Part shown: positions 22,777-29,598 of the stretch, piece after piece
How positions within the stretch are numbered: the stretch's first letter is position 1
How the letters are laid out: every line of letters begins with the position of its first letter
From: CALCNS01 sp964425745
GTDB taxonomy: Bacteria; Bacillota; JAAYKD01
Assembly: GCA_964425745.1 (NCBI GenBank)
Contig: CAYRNW010000026.1
Coordinates: forward strand, 1 to 36,199
Direction of reading: 5' to 3'
Length of the DNA stretch: 36,199 nucleotides
Made by a program: the position numbers and the translations under genes
The notes under the pieces: model-generated
What the model was told of the DNA's origin: nothing
The model's input: the letters and a program-made list of their open reading frames with translations, nothing else
The model's database searches: none

Positions 22777-23882
22777 AACCCTTGAAAATCGAATTTCAAA
22801 AAAATGTACTCAGTACCATGGAACTGGAAGATCGTCTTGCGCAAGCCTTTCAGGTGGCGGATCGAGCGATTGACGAAGGTGCTGCGCCGGGTGGGGTCTT
22901 GGCCGTAGGTAATCAGAACCAGGTTGTTTTCCACGCCAAGGGAGTCACCACCGATCTAGATGGAGGCAGCCCGGTCGATCGGGAAACCCTGTATGATCTT
23001 GCTTCGTTGACCAAGCTCTTCACCACTTATATGGCTTTGCGTTTATTGGAAAAGGGGGCATATCGGCTCGATGACCCGGTCAGCCGATTTCTTCCATTAT
23101 ATATGCGTCCGGATAAAGGTGAAATTCGCATGCGTCACCTCTTGACCCATACTTCCGGCCTCAAGCCACACGACGAGTTTTTTCAAATCTGTCATAACCC
23201 ACAAGAAATGCTGGAAGCCATTGTAGAGTCTCCCATGCAAAGTCTGCCGGGAGAACAAGTGGCCTATAGTTGCTTGGGTTATATCAGTTTGGCACAAGCC
23301 TTAGAGCAGATTGCCGGGCAAAGTTTACCCGACTATTTAAAGGAAAATCTTTTTCAACCCTTGGAATTAGCGGAAAGCGGATTCACCCCGCATTTCCCCA
23401 AAAAGCGGATTGCGCCCACCGAACAAAGTGATTGGGACAATCAACTCTGCTGGGGAGTGGTGCACGATGAAAATGCACGGTGTCAAGGTGGCATCAGTGG
23501 CAATGCTGGAATGTTCAGTAACGCCAAGGAATTAGCCCGATTTGCTCAACTATGGCTGGGTCAAGGCGACCATAAAGGATGCCACTTGCTTTCGCCAGCG
23601 ACGGTGCAGCTCTCGATTCAAAATTATACAAACCGCATCTCCACCGAATATCGCGGGTTGGGCTGGAATTTGAAAGCACCCGCTCTATCGTTTATGGGGG
23701 ATTATGCGGCCGAAACCAGCTTTGGTCATACCGGATTCACTGGGACTTCGCTGGTCATTAACCCGGAATTAGGGGTTTTTGTGGTTTGGCTGACCAATCG
23801 CGTGCATCCCACTCGCAAAGAAGAGCGGATTTTACGTTACCGTGCGTTAGTGCACAATGCAATTTTTGCGGCTTTGAGCTAA
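22773..23882 (+). CDS. Serine hydrolase (beta-lactamase/PBP class C family), second
   Basis: A 369-residue class C beta-lactamase-fold hydrolase. The motifs are SLTK (DLASLTKLFT), YSC in place of YxN (VAYSCLGYIS), and HTG (FGHTGFTGTS). HLLTHTSGL is typical of the esterase and peptidase branch. No signal peptide or membrane segment is seen, so a cytoplasmic role on muropeptide-derived substrates is likely. GTG 22773 overlaps the murQ stop by four bases and implies translational coupling; TTG 22782 is a possible alternative. It shares only the family fold and motifs with the first hydrolase, so the two probably differ in substrate. Confidence 0.87.
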   Translation: MKPLKIEFQKNVLSTMELEDRLAQAFQVADRAIDEGAAPGGVLAVGNQNQVVFHAKGVTTDLDGGSPVDRETLYDLASLTKLFTTYMALRLLEKGAYRLDDPVSRFLPLYMRPDKGEIRMRHLLTHTSGLKPHDEFFQICHNPQEMLEAIVESPMQSLPGEQVAYSCLGYISLAQALEQIAGQSLPDYLKENLFQPLELAESGFTPHFPKKRIAPTEQSDWDNQLCWGVVHDENARCQGGISGNAGMFSNAKELARFAQLWLGQGDHKGCHLLSPATVQLSIQNYTNRISTEYRGLGWNLKAPALSFMGDYAAETSFGHTGFTGTSLVINPELGVFVVWLTNRVHPTRKEERILRYRALVHNAIFAALS

Positions 23883-23891
23883 GGAGCCAAG

Positions 23892-25088
23892 ATGAATCAC
23901 GAAATCTACCGGCAAAAAGAACAGAAAATTATTATTGGCCTCATGTGCGGCACCTCCGTAGATCGGGTGGATGCCGCCCTTTGTCGTCTTCGCGGATATG
24001 GCAGGAAAACCGAAATCGAACTGATTCAATACCTCGAATATCCCGTTCCCGAAGCCTTACGAGCCGAAATTTTTAACGCTTTTCAGCCCAACAGCAGCAA
24101 TGTGCGGCAAATCAGTCAGCTGAACTTTGCCATTGGCGAATTGTTTGCCGAAGCGGCGAACGCGGTGCGAGATGCAGCCAGGCTTACTAGCAACGCAGTG
24201 GATGCAATTGGTTCGCATGGTCAGACGGTGTATCATATTCCGGATGCAGAGGAATTTGCGGGGCAATGGCAGCGGTCCACCTTGCAACTGGGTTCCCCGG
24301 CGGTGATTACCGAGCGCTGCAATACGACGGTCGTGTCCGATTTTCGCAGCCGAGACATGGCAGCCGGTGGTCAAGGGGCACCCTTAGTGCCTTATGTGGA
24401 CCAGATCTTGTTTTCACACCCGCAGAAGACGCGTATTTTGCAGAATATTGGCGGCATTGCCAATTTCACCTTGCTTCCCGCACTGTGTCATGGCGAACAA
24501 AACATTGTAGCGGCCGATAGCGGACCGGGTAATATGGTCTTGGATGCTCTTGCGCAGCAACTGTTGGGGTTGCCTTATGACCCTAACGGGGAAGTGGCAG
24601 CTAAGGGTAGCGTCGATGCTATCCTGTTGGCAGAACTTTTGGACGATGCGTATTTTCAGTTGCCGCCACCCAAGAGCACCGGTCGGGAACGTTACGGAGT
24701 ACAGTATACCGAGCATATTCTGCGTCGAGCCAACGAACGTGGGTTGAGAACCGAAGATGTTTTTGCCACTTGCACGGCGTTAACAGCGGAAACGATTGCC
24801 GAGCAGTACCGCAAATGGTGTTTTGCTCAGTTTTCGGTGGACGAAATCATTGTCAGTGGGGGAGGGGCGCGGAATCGCACCTTGATCCAGATGTTGAAAG
24901 AGCGCTGTCCGGCGGGTATAAGCTGGTTGCGGCCGGAGGATTGTGGTGTGCCGAGCGATGCCAAAGAGGCCATGGCCTTTGCGATCTTGGCCAATGAGAC
25001 CTTGTGCGGAAACCCGGGCAATCTCCCTTCCGCCACCGGCGCCTCCCACCCCGTCCTCCTCGGTTCCATCACCCCATTTTCAAGATAG
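23892..25088 (+). CDS. anmK: Anhydro-N-acetylmuramic acid kinase
   Basis: AnmK opens and phosphorylates 1,6-anhydro-MurNAc to MurNAc 6-phosphate, the substrate of MurQ. The 398-residue protein shows GLMCGTSVDRVDAAL (residues 16-30), GSHGQTVYH, the catalytic-loop segment SDFRSRDMAAGGQGAPLVP, NIGGIANFT, DSGPGNMV and SGGGARN. In the first motif the usual S-G-T-S-x-D-G has become C-G-T-S-V-D-R, an unusual Gly to Arg change at residue 25 beside the ATP phosphates. AAGGAG precedes the ATG, nine bases after the previous stop. It ends the operon. Confidence 0.96.
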   Translation: MNHEIYRQKEQKIIIGLMCGTSVDRVDAALCRLRGYGRKTEIELIQYLEYPVPEALRAEIFNAFQPNSSNVRQISQLNFAIGELFAEAANAVRDAARLTSNAVDAIGSHGQTVYHIPDAEEFAGQWQRSTLQLGSPAVITERCNTTVVSDFRSRDMAAGGQGAPLVPYVDQILFSHPQKTRILQNIGGIANFTLLPALCHGEQNIVAADSGPGNMVLDALAQQLLGLPYDPNGEVAAKGSVDAILLAELLDDAYFQLPPPKSTGRERYGVQYTEHILRRANERGLRTEDVFATCTALTAETIAEQYRKWCFAQFSVDEIIVSGGGARNRTLIQMLKERCPAGISWLRPEDCGVPSDAKEAMAFAILANETLCGNPGNLPSATGASHPVLLGSITPFSR

Positions 25089-25160
25089 GGACAGTCCCCA
25101 CCTTGAAATTTCGCACAGGGGTCTGACCCCTCGTATTAAAATTTCCTCCAATTGGGGACA
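25085..25160. repeat. Composite REP-like remnants
   Basis: GGGACAGTCCCC with CCTTGAAAT (25088-25110, like the palindrome at 10083), AGGGGTCTGACCCCT (25117-25131) and GGGGACAGTTC (25157-25167) lie side by side. Three repeat families seem to be piled up here between two operons. Confidence 0.65.
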
Positions 25161-25243
25161 GTTCATTTCGAAAAGAGGAGAAAGGGCCGTGCACGCATTC
25201 GCAACAAATGCGTTTACCCCTTTCCTTATGGGGAGGTGAAGAT

Positions 25244-25957
25244 TTGAAGGAAACAGAATTATATGGCCCAGTCAAGACCCTGCTAAGCGATTTAGGCTAT
25301 GAAGTGAAAGCCGAAATCGCTCACATGGACGTGGTCGCACTCAAAGAAGACGAGATGATTGTGGTCGAATTGAAGACCTCCTTCACCCTCAAACTGCTTT
25401 TGCAAGCCAGCCAACGTCAAAAAATTGCTGAAAAAGTCTATGTTGCCCTGCCCGCACCCACTCCGCGACAGCGCTTCTCCAAAGGCTTCCGTGAATACGA
25501 ACACCTGCTCAAGCGCCTGGAGCTGGGGCTGATTCTGGTACACATGAAAAAAGCCCCGCCACTTGCGGAGCTGATTTTCGAGCCCAAACCTTATGAACGC
25601 AAACGAATTTTAGCCCGCCATGCCAAGACCAGACGCGCTGTGCTGCAAGAGGCCAACGAACGACACGCCGATCACAACCTGGGCGGCACCAATGGCAAGC
25701 TGATTACCGTCTACCGGGAAAAAGCCCTGCTCCTGGCGGCCTACCTCCTCGACCAAGAGCCCAAACGTGTGGTCGAATTGCGCAACCTCACCGGCATCGA
25801 AAAAGCCGGCACTTTCCTGCGTGCCAATCACTACGGATGGTTCGAAAAAGTCGCCTACGGCACCTATGCCTTGAAAGCGGATAGCCTGCCTGCGCTGCAG
25901 GAATATGCTACACTGATGCAAGAACTAAAAGTGGAACGAGAGTCGATAAACGCTTGA
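25244..25957 (+). CDS. DUF2161 family protein, PD-(D/E)XK nuclease fold
   Basis: A 237-residue protein that I place in DUF2161. The N-terminal third carries a PD-(D/E)XK signature: Asp in HMDVVALKEDEMIVVELKTSF, with the ELK core and the following Gln-rich helix QASQRQK. The C-terminal half is helical and basic and ends in a winged-helix-like stretch (LRNLTGIEKAGTFLRANHYGWFEKV). It may be a nuclease or phosphodiesterase; no activity is known to me. I chose TTG 25244 because GGGAGGTGA is ideally spaced; an ATG at 25208 has no ribosome site. Confidence 0.82.
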   Translation: MKETELYGPVKTLLSDLGYEVKAEIAHMDVVALKEDEMIVVELKTSFTLKLLLQASQRQKIAEKVYVALPAPTPRQRFSKGFREYEHLLKRLELGLILVHMKKAPPLAELIFEPKPYERKRILARHAKTRRAVLQEANERHADHNLGGTNGKLITVYREKALLLAAYLLDQEPKRVVELRNLTGIEKAGTFLRANHYGWFEKVAYGTYALKADSLPALQEYATLMQELKVERESINA

Positions 25958-25982
25958 TTTTATTTCTTTTCTGTGTTATTCT
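25954..25982 (+). promoter_or_regulatory. Promoter of DUF975 gene
   Basis: TTGATT (25954-25959), 17 bp, TATTCT (25977-25982). The -35 overlaps the stop codon of the DUF2161 gene. Confidence 0.5.
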
Positions 25983-26027
25983 GTTCGTGAAATATTTCCG
26001 AGAATACACAGGAAAGGGGTATAAAAA

Positions 26028-26765
26028 ATGGAGGAATTCTTCTCGAGCGACGTCATCAAAACCGAAGCGAAGGAACACCTCAAAACACGCCTTGGTTCAG
26101 CGATTTTGTTTCTCTTATTGACGGGTGTCATCAATTCAACAATCAACCGATTTTCTTCTTGTCTGTTTTACAACAGCCTCCCCATTAGTGAGTGGAAAAC
26201 GATGCTACCCACAGAAATCGTTCGCCGTTCCTTTTCAGAAACATTCTCTATTAATGGGCTGTTTCATTCGTTCATCACCGGTGTGGTATCGGCAGGCACA
26301 GCTCTAGCGAGTGTTAGCTTTTACTTGCATATGACCCGTTCTCAGGAGAAAGTCTCTTTCATCGATATGCTTGTCTTTGGCTTTCGCCATTTGCCTGCGG
26401 CGTTTCTGTTTTATTTACTTCGGGAAGTCATAATACGCTTTGGAATCATCTTATTCATTATTCCTGGTATTATCTGGTCCTTGGAGTATATTTTTGTCAT
26501 GTATATTTTGGCAGACCATCCCGATATGCCAGTACTTCAGGCCTTTCGGCGCAGTTCAGAGTTAACGAAAGGACGTAAAATGGACCTTTTTAACTTCCAC
26601 TTGAGCTTCATACCGTTGTTCTTACTCGTGCCAATCACTTTAGGTCTTGCCATCTTCTATATCGCCCCATTGTATAGCTCTTCGCTAGCTGTATATTACA
26701 ACCGCTTGATTTACCAAGAAGAAGGGGTCGTACCCGACGCCCCCATCGGTATCACCGAAACATAA
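26028..26765 (+). CDS. DUF975 family membrane protein
   Basis: A 245-residue integral membrane protein of the DUF975 type, common in Firmicutes and of unknown function. About five hydrophobic segments are visible. Between them, the family-typical FIDMLVFGFRH and IIPGIIWSLEYIFVMYILADHPD precede AFRRSSELTKGRKMDLF, a cytoplasmic amphipathic region. GGAAAGGGG precedes the ATG. It is separated from its neighbours by its own promoter and converges with the truncated antiporter gene 17 bp away, with no clear terminator between them. Confidence 0.82.
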   Translation: MEEFFSSDVIKTEAKEHLKTRLGSAILFLLLTGVINSTINRFSSCLFYNSLPISEWKTMLPTEIVRRSFSETFSINGLFHSFITGVVSAGTALASVSFYLHMTRSQEKVSFIDMLVFGFRHLPAAFLFYLLREVIIRFGIILFIIPGIIWSLEYIFVMYILADHPDMPVLQAFRRSSELTKGRKMDLFNFHLSFIPLFLLVPITLGLAIFYIAPLYSSSLAVYYNRLIYQEEGVVPDAPIGITET

Positions 26766-26782
26766 GAACGTAAGCAAAGCCT

Positions 26783-27073
26783 TTAATTGGCTGCTCCTTG
26801 AACCTCTTGCTCCAGCAACCGTTGCTGCGTGGTATCCACTAAAAACGCTCCCACCGGTGCAGTAATCAAAATCGCCAACACCGCCGCCGTCAAAATCATC
26901 TCTCCGCCCGGCAATTCCATTTGCAACGGGATAGCTCCAATGGCAGCTTGCACGGTAGCCTTCGGTAAATAGCCAAGAACGACGAACAGTCGTTCTTTTT
27001 TATTGAGCGAACTACCAGCCAAACTCAGCAGAACCCCCACAGTTCGCCCCAACAAAATCAAGGCAAGCGTCAT
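26783..27073 (-). pseudogene. Truncated CPA1-type cation/proton antiporter (C-terminal part)
   Basis: A 96-residue frame that matches only the C-terminal part of CPA1/NhaP-type antiporters, as in KKERLFVVLGYLPKATVQAAIGAIP and GEMILTAAVLAILITAPVGAFLVD. Full proteins have about 400 residues, so roughly 300 N-terminal residues, including the ion-binding Asp region, are absent. AAAGGAGG stands seven bases before the ATG and an intact promoter and riboswitch lie upstream, so an internal deletion that kept the control region and start is likely. It could still be translated, but it cannot work as an antiporter on its own. Confidence 0.75.
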
Positions 27074-27093
27074 AATTCATCCTCCTTTAGGGC

Positions 27094-27183
27094 AAAAAAA
27101 TACACTGATGCCCTGCTTTATGTGCAGAAGTCATCAGCGTTAATCGCGGTTTAGGCGTAAGCTAAGGGAGAACCTCTTTCCCA
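27094..27183 (-). ncRNA. Fluoride riboswitch (crcB motif) with terminator
   Basis: Read on the minus strand, the leader has GGGA...UCCC (P1) enclosing AGAGGU, then AAACCGC, a short spacer and GCUGAUGACUUCUGC. This fits the fluoride aptamer pattern, with a pseudoknot between AGAGGU and ACUUCU. A small extra hairpin (UUAG...CUAA) sits between P1 and AACCGC. The 3' part can instead form a terminator, CUGAUGACUUCUGC with GCAGGGCAUCAG, followed by GUGUAUUUUUUU (27094-27137). Fluoride riboswitches are known upstream of antiporters, which fits the remnant downstream. Expected behaviour: read-through when fluoride is bound. Confidence 0.78.
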
Positions 27184-27191
27184 TAGGGCAT

Positions 27192-27220
27192 AGTATAAGG
27201 GGTTTTATAAGGGTTGTCAA
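27192..27220 (-). promoter_or_regulatory. Promoter of riboswitch-antiporter remnant
   Basis: On the minus strand, TTGACA (27215-27220), 17 bp, TATACT (27192-27197). This is the strongest promoter match in the window. Transcription would begin near 27185, just before the aptamer. Confidence 0.85.
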
Positions 27221-27351
27221 TGGAGAGTCATCGTGATTTTTCAATATGAATGGCTCCTCTCAACGCATTCTGTAGGTTCCGGTCTTCTTGGAACCAAGCT
27301 TCAACCTCGCCCGTCTACTCCGGTATAACAAAAAAACAAAGGAGCAGACCC

Positions 27352-27885
27352 ATGAAACTAAAAACAAAACTGAGCGTTCTCGTACTTTTAACCCTGATAC
27401 TCACCCTTATGAGTGGTTGCCAACCCAAAACACCTGAAATTCCATTGCAAGATATTCTCGATGCGGTTAAGGAAGAAATGGGTGATGATTATATTCCCAG
27501 CCGCCCCTTGGATGCAGAGGCGATTGAAAACATCACCGGTATCAAACCGGAACTGGTCAAAGAGTTTCTCGCTGAAGGCCCCATGATGAGCATGCATGTC
27601 GACACCTTCATGGCTTTTCGTGCTGAAGCCGGGAAAGGCGATGATATTGCTGAAGCTCTTAGTGCCTACCGCAAATTCTTAGTTGAAGAATCGATGCAAT
27701 ATCCCATGAACTTAGCCAAAGTGCAAGCTGCTAAAGTGGTACAAGAAGGTGACTATGTCTTCTTCCTCATGTTAGGTGCCTTCGATGATACTTCCGAAGA
27801 TTCTCAAAGCAAAGAAGCGATTGAATTCGCCCAAAAAGAAGTGGCCGACGTAGAGAAAGTGATTGAAGAGTTCTTCAAATCTTAA
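27352..27885 (+). CDS. DUF4358 family lipoprotein
   Basis: A 177-residue secreted lipoprotein. Residues 1-22 are a signal peptide with basic start and hydrophobic core, and the lipobox LMSG-C places the lipidated Cys at residue 23. The mature part is acidic, starts with PLQDILDAVKEEMGDDY, and has the mixed alpha/beta pattern that I associate with DUF4358, a family of unknown function. AAAGGAG precedes ATG 27352; the open frame upstream has no ribosome site and would hide the signal peptide. It ends at a bidirectional terminator. Confidence 0.82.
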   Translation: MKLKTKLSVLVLLTLILTLMSGCQPKTPEIPLQDILDAVKEEMGDDYIPSRPLDAEAIENITGIKPELVKEFLAEGPMMSMHVDTFMAFRAEAGKGDDIAEALSAYRKFLVEESMQYPMNLAKVQAAKVVQEGDYVFFLMLGAFDDTSEDSQSKEAIEFAQKEVADVEKVIEEFFKS

Positions 27886-27911
27886 AAAAGCTCATTAAAA
27901 AAACTCCATAT

Positions 27912-27949
27912 AAAAAGCTGCAGCGTTACAACAACGACTGCAGCTTTTT
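27912..27949. terminator. Bidirectional terminator
   Basis: A 12-bp perfect stem, AAAAAGCTGCAG (27912-27923) with CTGCAGCTTTTT (27938-27949), has an A-run and T-run on opposite sides. It separates the convergent DUF4358 and MATE genes. Confidence 0.88.
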
Positions 27950-27985
27950 ATGATGCATTTTAAACGCAAGCTTTATGAATTAACC

Positions 27986-29446
27986 TTATGAATAAACCTT
28001 TACATCTTTCCATTTGTCAGACGCAAATCTCCACATTGTGTAAGAAGAACGGATCGTCTGATCCAAGACCAGAGCCAACCAAATACCGTTTAACCCGGCT
28101 CCTACCATAAAGACCATAACGTAGGCCACAATGGGTCGCACGATGACAATACCAGTGAAGGTGGAAACTGCCACGGCCTTGGTATCGCCAGCTCCACGTA
28201 AGGCACCGGAAAGCACCATTTGCGAGGATTGCAACGGTTGAATCAAGGCAACAATTTTCAATAGCAAGGCTCCTTGTGCAATGACCGCGGCATCGGTGGT
28301 ATACATCGCCACCAATTGACGGCCAAAGAAGAAGAAGGAACCCGCTAAAAGCATGGACGAAATCATGGAATAACGACGGCATTTCTGCACATAAGCTTTA
28401 CCATGATCCGGCCGCTTTTTACCGAGGGATTGACCAATCAGGGAGGTTGCTGAAATACCAAAGGACTGCCCGATCATCATCGACATGGAATAAATATTGT
28501 TGGCAATAATATGGGTAGCATAGGCTTGGGTGCCAAGGGAAGCGACGACTTTAGAAAACATAATCTGACCGGAACGCATAAAGAGTTGTTCCAACATGGC
28601 TGGAGAACCAATGTTTAAAACCCCTTTTAAGATACGCGGTTTAATCTGGAACAAACGTTTGAACTCGAGCTTGAGCATATCGGATCCGGAAATAATGGCA
28701 TATAAAGCAATCAACAAAGAAACGATTTGCCCGGTAGCCATACCCAATGCGGCTCCCATGATTCCCAAAGCCGGCATACCAAAATGTCCATTGATGAACA
28801 CGTATCCCACAATAACATTAACGACGTTGGCGGTGATGTTATAGGTCATTGAAACCTTGGTGCGGCCAATTCCACGTAAACAAGCGGTGACCGCTAAGGT
28901 AATAGCATTGGCCGGGAAGGTGAGCATGAGCACACGCATATAAAGGGTGGCTCCGGCAATGGTTTCAGGTTCACTCGCTCCCATAAAAACAACCATGGGC
29001 GTTGCGAAGATATAACCGATAAAGCCCAAAACAATAGAAGCAACGAACGATAACAGCAAACTCTGATGCATAATCGTATTGGCATCTTCATCATTACCGG
29101 CTCCTTTGGCACGGGCAATTAGCGCGGTGCTCCCAGTATTGAAGGCTTGAAAGACAGCAAGAATTAGGAAACGAGGTTGGGTGACGTAACCGATAGCAGC
29201 AATAGCAGCGGTTCCCACACTACCGACCATCATGGTATTGACCATACTGACCAGCTGAATCAAGAAGGATTCAACCAGCGCCGGCCAAGCAATGGCAACG
29301 ACTTTGGAAGAAATTTCTTTCGCAGGAAGGTCGTCAGGGACTGGTGTTTGCAGACCTTCTAGGATCCCTTTGAGAAACCCCTTCTTTGCCGGCGGCTTGT
29401 CCGGGAGGGGAGCTTTTCGCATAGGCTCATTCGGCACGGCAATCAT
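27986..29446 (-). CDS. MATE family multidrug/sodium exporter
   Basis: A 486-residue exporter of the MATE family, which expels drugs or metabolites in exchange for sodium or protons. About 12 hydrophobic segments are visible after a 50-residue polar N-terminus rich in Pro and Lys. The two halves repeat the pattern: WPALVESFLIQLVSMVNTMMVG in the first and GSPAMLEQLFMRSGQIMFSKVV in the second, with CLRGIGRTKVSM and GALRGAGDTKAVA as matching loops. The start is uncertain: ATG 29446 lies almost on top of AAAGGAA, and GTG 29437 would be better spaced. A good promoter lies upstream. Confidence 0.93.
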   Translation of the reverse strand: MIAVPNEPMRKAPLPDKPPAKKGFLKGILEGLQTPVPDDLPAKEISSKVVAIAWPALVESFLIQLVSMVNTMMVGSVGTAAIAAIGYVTQPRFLILAVFQAFNTGSTALIARAKGAGNDEDANTIMHQSLLLSFVASIVLGFIGYIFATPMVVFMGASEPETIAGATLYMRVLMLTFPANAITLAVTACLRGIGRTKVSMTYNITANVVNVIVGYVFINGHFGMPALGIMGAALGMATGQIVSLLIALYAIISGSDMLKLEFKRLFQIKPRILKGVLNIGSPAMLEQLFMRSGQIMFSKVVASLGTQAYATHIIANNIYSMSMMIGQSFGISATSLIGQSLGKKRPDHGKAYVQKCRRYSMISSMLLAGSFFFFGRQLVAMYTTDAAVIAQGALLLKIVALIQPLQSSQMVLSGALRGAGDTKAVAVSTFTGIVIVRPIVAYVMVFMVGAGLNGIWLALVLDQTIRSSYTMWRFASDKWKDVKVYS

Positions 29447-29479
29447 TTCCTTTATCGTATATTTAGTGAGTTGAACAAA

Positions 29480-29508
29480 ATTATAACGGATATTGGCAGT
29501 TTCGTCAA
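29480..29508 (-). promoter_or_regulatory. Promoter of MATE gene
   Basis: On the minus strand, TTGACG (29503-29508), 17 bp, TATAAT (29480-29485). Confidence 0.78.
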
Positions 29509-29543
29509 CACAACTATTGAGATACTACCCTAAGTATCAAATA

Positions 29544-29581
29544 AGAAAACCTCGTAAATCTCCGTTTAGAAACTTGCGAGG
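29544..29581 (-). terminator. Terminator of multidrug ABC operon
   Basis: On the minus strand, an interrupted stem beginning CCTCGCAAG and ending TTACGAGG is followed by TTTTCTT. It lies just past the second ABC gene and before the MATE promoter. Confidence 0.6.
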
Positions 29582-29598
29582 TATTTCTTGAGTTTACT

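Noticed and set aside
27094..27183. Lysine, c-di-AMP or T-box leader in front of the antiporter remnant
   Set aside because: None of their conserved blocks are present, while AACCGC and GCTGATGAC with the pseudoknot fit the fluoride motif.
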